This document shows positions 25,540 through 34,216 of a stretch of 64,000 nt of DNA, one piece after another. The stretch is from Novosphingobium pokkalii (GTDB taxonomy: Bacteria > Pseudomonadota > Alphaproteobacteria > Sphingomonadales > Sphingomonadaceae). The stretch is taken from the NCBI RefSeq assembly GCF_014652855.1, contig NZ_BMZP01000015.1, positions 48,253 to 112,252 on the forward strand. The letters are read 5' to 3'. The notes beneath the pieces were generated by a model, which saw only the letters and a list, made by a program, of their open reading frames with translations, did no database searches and was not told the origin of the DNA. Position 1 is the first letter of the stretch. Each line of letters opens with the position of its first letter. Made by a program: the position numbers and the translations under genes.

Positions 25540-25586
25540 CGGCAGCGCCTGTGCGCAGCACGCCGATTGACCTGCTCAACAATTAG

Positions 25587-25602
25587 ATGTATGCGCATGC
25601 AT
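25587..25602. promoter_or_regulatory. Palindromic operator upstream of iorA
   Basis: ATGTATGCGCATGCAT is symmetric at 14 of 16 positions and lies 17 bp before the iorA start, overlapping the promoter region (TTGACC at 25567). The MarR regulator at 29478 is a candidate binder. Confidence 0.5.
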
Positions 25603-25618
25603 ATATAGGAGAGCAGGC

Positions 25619-27793
25619 ATGGCCGAACGTTCGTTTGCACGTGAAGTAGAGCATCTGCGGCTGGGTGCGGGCGAGGAATTCCGGGGGGAAGCGATCCTTG
25701 CGATCACCAAGGGCCTGCTCCAGGCGGGCGTCGCCTATGTTGGCGGCTATCAGGGCTCGCCAATCTCCCACCTCATGGATGTCCTCGCCGATGCGCAGGA
25801 CATCCTTGGCGAGCTTGGCGTCAACTTCCAAAGCTCGGCCAACGAGTCCACCGCTGCGGCCATGCTCTCGGCCTCGGTGATGTACCCCTTGCGCGGCGCG
25901 GTCGCCTGGAAATCAACGGTCGGCACCAACGTCGCGTCCGACGCGCTCGCCAACCTGGCTTCGGGCGGCGTCACTGGCGGGGCCATGGTCATCATCGGCG
26001 AAGACTATGGCGAAGGTTCCTCGATCATGCAGGAACGCACCCATGCTTTCGCGATGAAATCGCAAATGTGGCTGCTCGACCCGCGTCCCGACCATGCCTG
26101 CATCGTCGACCTGATCGAGAAAGGGTTCCAGCTTTCCGAGGCGTCGAACACCCCCGTCATGCTCGAGGTACGGGTGCGAACCTGCCACATGCACGGCGCC
26201 TTCGTGTGCAAGGACAACGTCGCTCCCGCTTTCACGCTTGAGGATGCGCTCGCCCAACCCAAGCGCGATCTCGACCGGATCGTGCTGCCTCCGGCGGCCT
26301 ATGCCCACGAACACGAGAAGATTGCGCAGCGCCTGCCCGCCGCGATCGCGTTTGTGCGCGACAATCGCCTCAACGAGTGGTTCGGCCCTGAGGAAGATTC
26401 AGACGGGCCGCCCCCGGTGGGGATCGTGCTGCAAGGCGGCATGTACAACAACGTGATCCGCGCACTGCAGTACCTCGGGCTGTCCGATGCCTATGGCAAC
26501 ACGCGCGTGCCACTCTACGTACTCAACGTCACCTATCCGCTGGTAGACAGCGAAGTGGTTGCCTTTGCCAAGGGCAAGCAGGCGATCCTGATGGTCGAGG
26601 AAGGCCAGCCCGACTATCTCGAGCAGGCGATCAACACCATCGCCAACCGCCAAGGCCTGACCACCCGCGTGCGCGGCAAGGACGTGCTGCCGATGGCAGG
26701 GGACTATTCGTTGCAGGCGATTCTTGCCGGCATTGACGCGTTCCTTGCCACCGAGGCACCGCGCCTGCTGGGCAATCGCCCGCCGTTGCCCACTGCACGC
26801 CCGGTGCTCGATCTGCCGGTCGTAAAGCGCCTGCGGGAGACAGTGCCCGCGCGGCCGCCAGGATTGTGCACTGGCTGCCCTGAGCGACCCATCTTCGCCG
26901 CGATGAAGCTGGTCGATCAGGAACGGGGCGCGCACCATGTCTCGGCCGACATCGGCTGCCACCTGTTCTCGATTCTGCCGCCATTCAACATCGGCAACAC
27001 CACGATGGGGTTCGGCCTCGGCGGCGCCTCGGCCGCAGCGTTCGGACGCAAGACCACGGGCAAGCGTTCGATCGCGGTGATGGGAGACGGCGGCTTCTGG
27101 CACAACGGCCTGACCAGCGGGATCGGCAACGCGGTTTTCAACAAACATGACGGCGTGTTCCTGATCGTCGACAACTTCTATTCGTCGGCCACCGGGGGGC
27201 AGGACATCCTCTCGTCGCGCGCCAGCAACGCCAGCCGCAAGACCAACAACCCGATTGCCAAGGCAGTCGCCGGCATTGGCGCCACCTGGATACGCGAGGT
27301 CGATCGCACCTACGACGTCGGCCGGATGAAGGCGGTACTCACCGAGGCCCTGACAACGCCGGAGGAAGGCCCCAAGGTCATCATCGCCAGTTCCGAATGC
27401 ATGCTCAACAAGCAGCGCCGGGTGAAGCCGCAGGTGGCCAAGGCGATCAAGAACGGCGCGCGCGTGGTCAAGGAGCGGTTCGGCGTCGATGAAGACGTCT
27501 GCACCGGCGACCACGCCTGCATACGCCTGTCTGGCTGCCCATCGCTGTCGGTCAAGCAGCTGGACGATCCGCTGCGCGATGATCCAGTGGTCACGATCGA
27601 CAACACGTGCGTGGGCTGCGGCAACTGCGGCGAAGTGTCAGAAGCGGCAGTGCTGTGCCCCTCGTTCTATCGCGCCGACGTGATCCATAACCCCACCTGG
27701 TGGGACCGCGCCCGCGCGCGCGTTGCCATGGGCCTCATCACCTACCTCCAGGCGCGTCGCGACCGTGCGCGCCCCCTTGCCGGAGCCGCATGA
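25619..27793 (+). CDS. iorA: Indolepyruvate/arylpyruvate:ferredoxin oxidoreductase, alpha subunit
   Basis: 724 residues. The N-terminal pyrimidine domain (GGYQGSPISHLMDVL), transketolase-C-like domain and TPP domain (CTGCPERPIF, GDGGFWHNGLTSGIGNAVFN) come in the IorA order. The C-terminus has a ferredoxin-like pair of Cys clusters (CTGDHACIRLSGC and CVGCGNCGEV). The enzyme oxidatively decarboxylates aryl pyruvates to aryl-acetyl-CoA, passing electrons to ferredoxin. The stop overlaps iorB by 4 bp. It would act after a transaminase such as the one at 59509. Start: ATG behind AGGAGAG. Confidence 0.9.
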   Translation: MAERSFAREVEHLRLGAGEEFRGEAILAITKGLLQAGVAYVGGYQGSPISHLMDVLADAQDILGELGVNFQSSANESTAAAMLSASVMYPLRGAVAWKSTVGTNVASDALANLASGGVTGGAMVIIGEDYGEGSSIMQERTHAFAMKSQMWLLDPRPDHACIVDLIEKGFQLSEASNTPVMLEVRVRTCHMHGAFVCKDNVAPAFTLEDALAQPKRDLDRIVLPPAAYAHEHEKIAQRLPAAIAFVRDNRLNEWFGPEEDSDGPPPVGIVLQGGMYNNVIRALQYLGLSDAYGNTRVPLYVLNVTYPLVDSEVVAFAKGKQAILMVEEGQPDYLEQAINTIANRQGLTTRVRGKDVLPMAGDYSLQAILAGIDAFLATEAPRLLGNRPPLPTARPVLDLPVVKRLRETVPARPPGLCTGCPERPIFAAMKLVDQERGAHHVSADIGCHLFSILPPFNIGNTTMGFGLGGASAAAFGRKTTGKRSIAVMGDGGFWHNGLTSGIGNAVFNKHDGVFLIVDNFYSSATGGQDILSSRASNASRKTNNPIAKAVAGIGATWIREVDRTYDVGRMKAVLTEALTTPEEGPKVIIASSECMLNKQRRVKPQVAKAIKNGARVVKERFGVDEDVCTGDHACIRLSGCPSLSVKQLDDPLRDDPVVTIDNTCVGCGNCGEVSEAAVLCPSFYRADVIHNPTWWDRARARVAMGLITYLQARRDRARPLAGAA

Positions 27794-29361
27794 TGCCGAC
27801 CGAGATTCTGCGCCTGCCGCTTGCCCCCGCCGGCGAGGCCACCGAACGCCCCATCGCCATCGCAATCGTCGCCATGGGCGGCCAGGGCGGTGGCGTGCTG
27901 ACTGGCTGGATCGTCGCGCTGGCCGAGGCGGCCGGCTGGGTTGCGCAATCCACGTCGGTGCCGGGCGTAGCCCAGCGCACCGGCGCCACGATCTATTACG
28001 TCGAGATGATGCCGACGCGCGATGGTCGCAAGCCGGTGCTGGCGCAGATGCCCACGCCCGGCGATGTCGACGTGGTGCTGGCATCGGAATTCATGGAGGC
28101 AGGCCGCTCCATCCTGCGCGGCATCGTCACGCCCGGCCGCACCACGCTGATCGCCTCGGACCACCGCGCGCTCTCGATCGGGGAGAAGAGCGCGCCGGGC
28201 GAGGGCATCGCCGACAGCGGCGTGGTCCACGAGGCAATCGGTGCCACCGCGCGTGCGCGCATCGTCTTCGACATGAACGCCCTCGCCGTCGCCAACGGCA
28301 GCGTCATTTCCTCCGCGCTGTTCGGCGCGCTGGCGGGCAGCGGCGTACTGCCTTTCGCGCGCGAGGCCTATCACGCGGTGATTGCCGCCGATGGCAAAGG
28401 CGTCGCCGCCTCGATCCGGACGTTCGATGCAGCGTTTGCCCGCGCCGCCGGGGAAGAGGCGCCGCCCCCCCCATCCGCAGCCGCCAGCCCCGAACCCGCG
28501 CTCTTTGATGCGCACTGCGGCCCGCTTGCGTCACGCCTGATCGAGCGGCTGCCTCCCGGCGTTCACGCGATGGCGCGCGCCGGCCTTGCCAAGGTGGTGG
28601 ACTTCCAGGACCCTGCCTATGGACGCGAATATTGCGGGCTGCTCGAGCAGCTCCACACGGTGGATCTTGCTGCCGGGGGAGCTGGGCGCGACCATGTCTT
28701 CACCCGCGAGGCAGCCAAATACCTCGCCCAGGCCATGGCCTATGATGACATCGTCCGCGTCGCCGATCTCAAGACCCGGAGCGGCCGCCACGCCCGCATC
28801 GCCGCCGAAGTGAACGCCGCGCCGGGCACGCTGCTCCAGACCACAGAATACATGCACCCACGGCTGGAGGAGGTCGCCGGCATCCTCCCTGCCCCCTTGG
28901 CCGACTGGTTGATGCACCGCCCGCGGCTGTTCCGCGCGATCGACCGGCGCATCAGCAAGGGCCGGCGCGTGCGCACCTATTCGGTCGGGTGGTTCCTTGC
29001 GCTCTATGCGGTCGCCGGCCTCAGACGGCTGCGGCGCGGCTCGCTGCGACACCGCGAGGAAGTGGCGCACCGCGACGCCTGGCTGGCTCTCGCCACGCGG
29101 CTGGTGGCAACCGACTATGCATTGGGCGTCGAAGTGCTGCGCTGTCGCCGCCTGGTGAAAGGCTATTCCGACACTCACGCGCGGGGACTGTCCAAGTTTG
29201 ACCGCGTGATCGCCACGATCGAGACGCTGGCCGGGCGCAATGATGCCGCCGACTGGGCCAGCCGCCTGCGCGAGACCGCGGTGCGCGATGGCGAGGACAA
29301 GGATCTCGACGGGCTGATCCGCACGATCGGGTCGTTCGCGGGAGCTGCCGGGGCGGCATGA
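27790..29361 (+). CDS. iorB: Indolepyruvate/arylpyruvate oxidoreductase, beta subunit (DUF6537-type)
   Basis: 523 residues. The N-terminal 190 residues are the pyruvate-ferredoxin oxidoreductase gamma/IorB domain (AIVAMGGQGGGVLTGWIVALAEAAGW, STSVPGVAQRTGATIYYVEM). The C-terminal 300 residues are the DUF6537-like extension found in aerobic IorB proteins (FQDPAYGREYCGLLEQLHTVD, TYSVGWFLALYAVAGLRRLRRGS). It starts at an ATG overlapping the iorA stop. It would form the functional complex with IorA. Confidence 0.9.
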   Translation: MMPTEILRLPLAPAGEATERPIAIAIVAMGGQGGGVLTGWIVALAEAAGWVAQSTSVPGVAQRTGATIYYVEMMPTRDGRKPVLAQMPTPGDVDVVLASEFMEAGRSILRGIVTPGRTTLIASDHRALSIGEKSAPGEGIADSGVVHEAIGATARARIVFDMNALAVANGSVISSALFGALAGSGVLPFAREAYHAVIAADGKGVAASIRTFDAAFARAAGEEAPPPPSAAASPEPALFDAHCGPLASRLIERLPPGVHAMARAGLAKVVDFQDPAYGREYCGLLEQLHTVDLAAGGAGRDHVFTREAAKYLAQAMAYDDIVRVADLKTRSGRHARIAAEVNAAPGTLLQTTEYMHPRLEEVAGILPAPLADWLMHRPRLFRAIDRRISKGRRVRTYSVGWFLALYAVAGLRRLRRGSLRHREEVAHRDAWLALATRLVATDYALGVEVLRCRRLVKGYSDTHARGLSKFDRVIATIETLAGRNDAADWASRLRETAVRDGEDKDLDGLIRTIGSFAGAAGAA

Positions 29362-29477
29362 GCCGGCTTGCCTGCGCTGCCCGGGTCGCGATAAGGACCG
29401 GCGACCATGACTAAAACGCCCGCCCATTCCACCCCCGCACGATCTGTCGCGCTCGGCAGGATCTTGGGGCCGCTGGC

Positions 29478-29927
29478 ATGAGCCTGCCCACCCGCCCCGA
29501 AGACCTTGAAGCCAACCTTGGCTATGCCATCAACCGTCTCGCCAACCTGGGGCAGGCCGCGCAGGCACGGCGCCTCGCCGCCAGCGGGCTCAGCCTTGTG
29601 CTGGTGCGCACGCTCTCGGTGCTGCACATCGAGGACGGGCTCACCATCAACGAAATCGCCGCGCGCACCTTTGCCGACCAGTCAACCGCCAGCCGCACCA
29701 TAGAGGCGATGGTCGCGGCGGGCCTGGTCGAGCGGCGCACCCCGCCGGGCGACCAGCGCCGGCGGGAGATCGTGCTTACCCCCGCCGGTCGCGCCGCACT
29801 CGTGGCGGCTTGGCCGCGCATGGAAGAGCACACGGCAGCACTGGCCCGAAACATCCCTCCTGACGACCTCGAAACCTGTCGCCGCGTGCTCGCCGCGATG
29901 ACTGCCAACCTGCGCCGCGAAGGCTGA
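29478..29927 (+). CDS. MarR-family transcriptional regulator, copy 2
   Basis: 149 residues with a full MarR winged helix (LSVLHIEDGLTINEIAARTFADQSTASRTIEAMVAAGLVERRTPPGDQRRREIVLTPAGR). It lies 116 bp downstream of iorB on the same strand and is likely its regulator, perhaps through the palindrome at 25587. The stretch in between holds no other gene. Confidence 0.88.
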   Translation: MSLPTRPEDLEANLGYAINRLANLGQAAQARRLAASGLSLVLVRTLSVLHIEDGLTINEIAARTFADQSTASRTIEAMVAAGLVERRTPPGDQRRREIVLTPAGRAALVAAWPRMEEHTAALARNIPPDDLETCRRVLAAMTANLRREG

Positions 29928-29954
29928 GCGGCCAGCAACTGCCCAGCGTTATCG

Positions 29955-31064
29955 CTACTCGTCCTGATCCCGGCGCAGGAACCGACCTGGTGAAACACCC
30001 GTCCACTCCTTGAACGCACGCGAGAAAGCGGCGGTGTCGGCATAGCCAAGCTGTTCGGCCGCGACCGTCAACGAAATGCCCGACTTTCCCAGCATCGTCT
30101 GCGCGCGGGCCTGCCGGGCCTGTTGCAAGAGGTCGCGGAACGAGGTGCCCTCCTCGGCGAGGCGACGGCGCAGCGAGCGTTCGGACAGCTTCATCTCTGC
30201 GGCCACCGACGCACAATCGACGTGGGTTCGGCCCAGCCAGCGCCCGATGATGTCCCGCGTCAATTCGACGAAACTTTCCGCCGGGGTCGCCTCGGGGCCC
30301 ATCAAGGCCAGCAAGTGCCATTCCAGGATGGTGCGCAGCTTGCGGTCTTCGGCCGGCACGGCGCTCGGCAGCGGGCGATCAAGGTCTTCGTTGCGCAGCA
30401 CCAGCGCATTGGTCACCTGGTTGCCGCTTACCGGTGCACGGAAGGCCTGCGCCAACGCGGCCTCGCGTCCCATCACTGCGTGCTCCAGATGCACGGCCAC
30501 GGGCGTCCAACGCGCGTGGGTGAGTTGGCGGATGAGCGTCACGTAGCTTGCCAGGGCAAACTCGGCATCCTGCACACGCGGCCAGATCGCCGAGTCCTCG
30601 ATGCGGTAACTATAGGTGGTGGTCTCGGCGTCGCGGCGGCTGTCGAACAGCGTGCGCGTCTGCAGGCGCGACTGGAACAGCACGAGATAATCCAGCGCGC
30701 CGCGCAAGGAGCCACCAGCGCGCAGCAGCGCGTAAAACGGGCCAAGGTCGGCGAGCCCAAAGGCCGCGCCCATCGCCAGCCCCAGCGCAGGGCGATCAAA
30801 GCGCGCTGCCGCTGCCTCGAGCAGGGCGACATAGCGGTGCAGCGGCACGGTTTCGTAGGGCGTCTCAAGCTGGGCACGGAACATGCCGTGTTCGCGCAGC
30901 AGCGGGTCGATGCGCTTGCCCACGTCCTCCAACGCGGCGAACAGCGCCGTCAGGAACAGCAGGCGGATCGTGGCCTGCCCGGCGCGGCCCGGAATGTCGG
31001 GTGGAAGGCCGGCAGCGGCATGTTCGGCCCCAGGGGCGAACGGGGGAAGATCGGAGTCTGCCAT
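29955..31064 (-). CDS. AraC-family transcriptional regulator
   Basis: 369 residues. The N-terminal two thirds match the arabinose-binding-like domain of the OruR/ArgR-type AraC group (ALGLAMGAAFGLADLGPFYALLRAGGSLRGALDYLVLFQ). The C-terminal double helix-turn-helix is typical (VAAEMKLSERSLRRRLAEEGTSFRDLLQQARQARAQTMLG, LGYADTAAFSRAFKEWTGVSPGRFLRR). It is divergent from the amine/side-chain operon at 31200 and so its probable activator. The ATG at 31064 is preferred over an upstream TTG. Confidence 0.88.
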   Translation of the reverse strand: MADSDLPPFAPGAEHAAAGLPPDIPGRAGQATIRLLFLTALFAALEDVGKRIDPLLREHGMFRAQLETPYETVPLHRYVALLEAAAARFDRPALGLAMGAAFGLADLGPFYALLRAGGSLRGALDYLVLFQSRLQTRTLFDSRRDAETTTYSYRIEDSAIWPRVQDAEFALASYVTLIRQLTHARWTPVAVHLEHAVMGREAALAQAFRAPVSGNQVTNALVLRNEDLDRPLPSAVPAEDRKLRTILEWHLLALMGPEATPAESFVELTRDIIGRWLGRTHVDCASVAAEMKLSERSLRRRLAEEGTSFRDLLQQARQARAQTMLGKSGISLTVAAEQLGYADTAAFSRAFKEWTGVSPGRFLRRDQDE

Positions 31065-31199
31065 CACGGGGAGCAAGTGTGTGGCCGATTCTGCAATGCG
31101 TCAATCCCCGCCTGCAATTGTCGCAAGGCGCGCGCTCGACCAGACCGGCAGCATCCTGGTGCTGTGCGCCGGGACCCAAGCAAACGATGGGAAACCTGC

Positions 31200-32387
31200 G
31201 TGCCTGACCTGTTCACCGACACTCTCACCGAGGCGGCCGCCCCATCCGCCACGCCAGCTCTGCCGCGTCTCGATTTCCTCTATCTGTCCGAACCCGACAT
31301 GATCCGCGCCGGGGTGACCGACATGCCCGCCTGCGTCGATGCGATGGAGGAGATGTTCCACCTCCTGCACCATGGCGACTATCGCATGGCCGGTGGCAAC
31401 AACAACCAGCACGGCGCCGTGATCGTGTTCCCCGAGAATTCGCCCTTCCCCGCGATGCCCAAGCCCACCACCGACCGCCGCTTCATGGCGATGCCGGCCT
31501 ATCTCGGCGGCCGCTTCGGCACGGCGGGGATGAAGTGGTATGGCTCCAACGTCGCCAACCGCGACAAGGGCCTGCCGCGCTCGATCCTCACTTTCGTGCT
31601 CAACGATGCCGACACCGGCGCCCCGCTGGCCTACATGTCGGCCAACCTGCTTTCGGCCTACCGCACCGGTGCGATCCCCGGCGTCGGCGCGCGCCACCTC
31701 GCCCGGCCGGATTCGCGCGTGCTCGGCATCGTCGGGCCCGGCGTGATGGCACGGACCTCGCTCGAGGCGTTCATGGCCACCTGCCCGGCGATCGACACAG
31801 TCAAGATCAAGGGCCGCGGCGAGGCGAACCTGCAGGCGTTTTGCACCTGGGCCGAGGGCCGCTTCCCGCAGCTTTCGGTGCGCGTGGTCGCCACCGAAGA
31901 GGAGGTGGTCCGCGAATCCGACATCGCGACGTTCTGCGCCTCGGTGCCGACCGGCGATCCAAGCCGCTATCCCACAGTGCGGCGCGAATGGGTGAGCCCG
32001 GGCACGTTCCTGTCGATGCCCGCGCCCTGCAGCATCGATACCGCGATGGAAGGGGAAGATATCCGCAAGGTGCTCGATTTCACCGGGCTTTACGAGGCCT
32101 ATCGCGAGGAACTGCCGCGCCCGATGCACCCCATTATTCCGGCGGTGGGCGTGCGCTGGTTCGACCTCGTCGACGAAGGCCGGATCGCGGCCGCTTCGCT
32201 CGAAGATCTCAGCGCGATCGTGGCCGGCGCAGCGCCCGGCCGGCGCGATGCCGACGAGATCATCATGCTCTCCATCGGCGGCATGGCGGTGGAGGACGTA
32301 GCCTGGGGCACGCACGTCTATCGCCGCGCGCTGGCGCAGGGGATCGGTACGCGCCTTACCCTTTGGGACGAGCCCGTCCTGCGCTGA
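31200..32387 (+). CDS. Ornithine cyclodeaminase / mu-crystallin family protein
   Basis: 395 residues. A Rossmann core with LAYMSANLLSAYRTGAIPGVGARHLA, VLGIVGPGVMARTSLEAF and DIATFCASVP matches the OCD/mu-crystallin family, but at about 395 residues it is longer than ordinary ornithine cyclodeaminase. I recall close relatives annotated as tyramine oxidase subunit B. Members bind NAD(P) and reduce or deaminate imines. GTG at 31200 after GGGAAA is the likely start; the next ATG (31300) would cut conserved sequence. First gene of a seven-gene operon with RidA and an amine oxidase, which fits imine handling. Confidence 0.8.
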   Translation: MPDLFTDTLTEAAAPSATPALPRLDFLYLSEPDMIRAGVTDMPACVDAMEEMFHLLHHGDYRMAGGNNNQHGAVIVFPENSPFPAMPKPTTDRRFMAMPAYLGGRFGTAGMKWYGSNVANRDKGLPRSILTFVLNDADTGAPLAYMSANLLSAYRTGAIPGVGARHLARPDSRVLGIVGPGVMARTSLEAFMATCPAIDTVKIKGRGEANLQAFCTWAEGRFPQLSVRVVATEEEVVRESDIATFCASVPTGDPSRYPTVRREWVSPGTFLSMPAPCSIDTAMEGEDIRKVLDFTGLYEAYREELPRPMHPIIPAVGVRWFDLVDEGRIAAASLEDLSAIVAGAAPGRRDADEIIMLSIGGMAVEDVAWGTHVYRRALAQGIGTRLTLWDEPVLR

Positions 32388-32446
32388 GGCGAGATGGCCC
32401 CGAAAACCACCGCTGCCTGCAATCTTCCTCCTGCGAAAGACATTTC

Positions 32447-32869
32447 ATGCCCGACGTCGTCAAGGTGAAAACCGGTAACAAGTTCGAGGAGCACGGGAGC
32501 TATTCCCGCCTCGTGGCCGTGGGCGATCTCATCTTTGTGTCCAACACTGCAGGGCGCAACCCGCAGACCAAGGAGATCCCCACGAACCTGGCGGACCAGA
32601 CCAACCAGGTGCTCGACAACATCGCCGCCGCGCTCGCTGCCGTCGATGCCTGTCTCGAGGACGTGGTCGCCGCGCGGGTCTTCGTGCAGTATCCCAAGGA
32701 CGTACTTGCCGTGATGACCGCCTATGGCGCGCGCATGCGCGGCATCAACCCCACGCTGACGATGACCTGCCCGCCGCTTGGCGCGGCCGAATACAAGGTG
32801 GAGATCGAGGTCACCGCCTGGCGCGGCGCGTCGAAGGGCGCGGTGCGCGAACTGCAGATCAGTCTCTGA
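32447..32869 (+). CDS. RidA family protein (imine/enamine deaminase-like)
   Basis: 140 residues with the YjgF/YER057c/UK114 fold (HGSYSRLVAVGDLIFVSNTAGRNPQTKEIP, QTNQVLDNIAAALAAVDACLEDVVAARVFVQYPKD, YKVEIEVTAW). The conserved Arg of the classic RidA active site is not obvious in the PTLTMTCPPLGAAEYKVEIE segment, so it may be a divergent member. It is 59 bp after the OCD gene and 14 bp before the amine oxidase, consistent with hydrolysing imines that the oxidase releases. Confidence 0.85.
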   Translation: MPDVVKVKTGNKFEEHGSYSRLVAVGDLIFVSNTAGRNPQTKEIPTNLADQTNQVLDNIAAALAAVDACLEDVVAARVFVQYPKDVLAVMTAYGARMRGINPTLTMTCPPLGAAEYKVEIEVTAWRGASKGAVRELQISL

Positions 32870-32883
32870 GCGGACCGGTAGCG

Positions 32884-34176
32884 ATGGGCCCCGCAATAAC
32901 CCCCGTGACGACCTCGGAACGCTTTCCCGGCAGCACATCGGTCGTGGTGATCGGCGGCGGTATCGTCGGCCTGTCCACCGCACTGACACTGGCCGAGCGC
33001 GGCGTGCCGGTGGTGGTGCTGGAGAAGGGCCGCATCGCCGGCGAGCAATCGTCGCGCAACCTTGGCTGGGTGCGCAAGGTCATGCGCGCGGTGCCCGATC
33101 TGCCGATGGCCATCGCCGCCGAGCGGATGTGGCAGCAGATGCCCGCGCGCGTCGGCGAGGATTGCGGCTTTCGTCAGGCCGGGATCACCTATGTCGCGCG
33201 GACCGATGCGGAACTGGCCGCCTACGAGGCCTGGCTCGATACCGTGCGCGGCGAGGGGCTGGACAGCCGGATGCTGACCGGGGCCGAAGTCGCGCAGGCA
33301 ATTCCCGGCAGCACGGGGCGTTGGGCCGGCGGCATCGCCACCCCATCCGACGCCCGCGCCGAGCCCACGCTTGCTTCCAGCGCCATTGCCCGTGCAGCCT
33401 TGGCACACGGCGCGGTGATCGTGGAAAACTGCGCCGTGCGCACGTTGGAGACCAGTGCCGGCGCGGTGCGCGGCGTGGTGACCGAGCGTGGCGCGATTGC
33501 CTGCGACCATGTGGTGCTGGCGGGCGGCGTGTGGTCGCGCCGTTTTCTAGCCAATCATGGCGTGCGCTTGCTGGCCTTGCCGCTGGTGGCGTCGGTGTTG
33601 CGCACCGCGCCGATGGACGGACCCACCGACAGCGCGGTGGGCGCCGCCGACTTCTCGTTCCGCAAGCGGCTCGATGGGGGCTATACCATCACCCAGCGCG
33701 GCGCGCTGTTCGCACCACTGATGCTCGACCATCTGCTGATCGGCATGAAGTACCTGCCCACGCTTGTCGCGCAGTGGAAAAACCTGCGCGTATCATTCGG
33801 GCGAGACTTCTTCGCCGATCTCGCCCTGCCCCGCCGCTGGCACGCCGACGCTGTCTCGCCGTTCGAACGGCTGCGCACGATCGATCCGCCGGTCAACCAG
33901 GCGCTCAACGACGAAGCCATGCGCAACCTGGTCGCGGCGTGGCCAGTCTTTGCCAACGCACATGTGGCACAATCCTGGGGCGGGATGATCGACGTGACGC
34001 CGGACTCTCTGCCGGTGATCGGCAATGTCGCGCGACTGCCCGGCCTGACACTGGCCACCGGCTTTTCAGGGCACGGCTTCGGCACCGGCCCAGCGGCGGG
34101 CCACCTCGCCGCAGACCTCGCCATGGGCGAGACGCCGTTCCTCGATCCCACCCCCTACCGTCTCGAGCGATTCTGA
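32884..34176 (+). CDS. FAD-dependent amine/amino-acid oxidase (DAO family)
   Basis: 430 residues. FAD-binding N-terminus VVVIGGGIVGLSTALTLAERGVPVVVLEKG, then EQSSRNLGWVRK and a C-terminal GGMIDVTPDSLPVIG and GFSGHGFGTGPAAGHLAADL, the DAO signatures. It would oxidise a secondary or primary amine to an imine with O2 or a quinone as acceptor. It is soluble with no signal peptide. It lies between RidA and an acyl-CoA ligase in one operon. Substrate unknown; an aryl-alkyl amine is plausible. Confidence 0.87.
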   Translation: MGPAITPVTTSERFPGSTSVVVIGGGIVGLSTALTLAERGVPVVVLEKGRIAGEQSSRNLGWVRKVMRAVPDLPMAIAAERMWQQMPARVGEDCGFRQAGITYVARTDAELAAYEAWLDTVRGEGLDSRMLTGAEVAQAIPGSTGRWAGGIATPSDARAEPTLASSAIARAALAHGAVIVENCAVRTLETSAGAVRGVVTERGAIACDHVVLAGGVWSRRFLANHGVRLLALPLVASVLRTAPMDGPTDSAVGAADFSFRKRLDGGYTITQRGALFAPLMLDHLLIGMKYLPTLVAQWKNLRVSFGRDFFADLALPRRWHADAVSPFERLRTIDPPVNQALNDEAMRNLVAAWPVFANAHVAQSWGGMIDVTPDSLPVIGNVARLPGLTLATGFSGHGFGTGPAAGHLAADLAMGETPFLDPTPYRLERF

Positions 34177-34216
34177 TGGCCAGCCCGCAACCCCGAACGC
34201 CGCACAGGACAATGCC

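Noticed and set aside
30123..31199. Upstream extension of the cyclodeaminase frame
   Set aside because: It is antisense to the AraC gene; homology begins after the GTG at 31200.
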